Below, piece by piece: positions 63,907 through 64,000 of a stretch of DNA of 64,000 nucleotides. The stretch is from Desulfobacteraceae bacterium 4572_130 (lineage in GTDB: Bacteria > Desulfobacterota > Desulfobacteria > Desulfobacterales > Desulfobacteraceae), in the NCBI GenBank assembly GCA_002084425.1, contig NBLN01000010.1, positions 45,554 to 109,553 on the forward strand, given 5' to 3'. The stretch's first letter is position 1. The number at the start of each line of letters is the position of its first letter. The notes below the pieces were generated by a model that saw nothing but the letters and a program-made list of their open reading frames with translations, was not told the DNA's origin and did not search any database. A program made the position numbers and the translations under genes.

Positions 63907-64000
63907 CGTACCGCTACGCGGTACGACCTATCGCCCGGCGGATGAGCTTCGCTCAATTGTCCTGACAGCCGAACCGCCTACGGCGCTCCGCCTATCAGGC
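63899..64000. repeat. Repeat module copy 3, runs to window end
   Basis: 35-bp palindrome (63899-63933) followed by the same GC-rich hairpin-rich segment as copy 2, ending TATCAGGC exactly at the edge. The array therefore continues beyond the window. Confidence 0.85.

Noticed and set aside
61951..64000. GC-rich regular repeats as a CRISPR-like array
   Set aside because: The repeats are 0.9 kb apart, separated by genes, and folded like attC sites. No cas genes.

Overview
The window is AT-rich (poly-A/T-rich spacers, A/T-ending codons) and most likely chromosomal DNA of an anaerobic, sulfate-reducer-like Desulfobacterota, probably the order Desulfobacterales. I base this on the gene set, not on a marker gene: an NfnAB/SudAB-type flavoprotein pair, SelB, a Pfa-type polyketide/lipid synthase with its PfaD enoyl reductase, a split glycine cleavage system (gcvPA/gcvPB), a Met8-type sirohaem enzyme next to hemA, and a compact RecC. 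No rRNA or tRNA gene was found.

Layout. 1-5.7 kb (minus): proteostasis block tig-clpP-clpX-small membrane protein-lon (lon runs off the left edge), with clpX bracketed by two palindromic MITE-like repeats. 5.7-8.3 kb: IS5-like transposase stub, a DUF1178 gene and a Na/Pi cotransporter-PhoU gene interrupted by a frameshift. 8.4-13.7 kb (minus): nitrogen control glnD-glnB-glnA, then tatA. 14.3-25.1 kb (minus): adk, a 2666-aa multidomain synthase (KS-AT-ACP-ACP-KR-DH-like-DH-DH) and pfaD. 25.2-30.6 kb (minus): an unusual PHP-phosphoesterase/RNase III fusion, then tetrapyrrole genes (Met8-like, CcsA/HemX-like, hemA) and dksA. 30.9-37.2 kb: amidohydrolase, orphan HigA, a broken TPR gene, two radical SAM genes (one hemW), and selB with a tiny membrane protein. 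37.4-40.2 kb: small defence/accessory patch (HsdM stub, GmrSD-like DUF262 nuclease, RelE/Phd toxin-antitoxin). 40.3-48.8 kb: glycine cleavage and lipoate module (damaged lpd, Lrp/AsnC regulator, gcvT, gcvH, gcvPA, gcvPB, lipB, lipA). 48.7-53.4 kb (minus): VWA/MoxR pair and the nfn pair. 53.5-59.7 kb (plus): ABC-F ATPase, small membrane protein, efp, recC without recB or recD beside it.

59.7-64 kb is foreign in character. It has a truncated agmatine-deiminase-like gene, an oppositely oriented remnant of an integron-type tyrosine recombinase, and then an all-plus-strand array of cassettes separated by attC-like sites and a thrice-repeated 35-bp perfect palindrome. This matches the geometry of an integron (integrase facing away from the cassettes). 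The first cassette unit is a three-gene operon of double-TIR protein, ThsB-like TIR protein and two-TM SLATT/DUF4231-like protein, a plausible Thoeris-like signalling defence system with a membrane effector. It is followed by an HNH nuclease cassette and a DUF3223-like cassette.

The best candidates for new biology are this TIR/TIR-like/SLATT cassette operon, the composite attC-palindrome repeats around it, the PHP-RNase III fusion, and the compact single-chain Pfa-like synthase. Several dispersed repeat families (called A-D here) fill the intergenic spaces and in places supply start or stop codons of neighbouring genes. All family assignments are from reading motifs; no database search was run.
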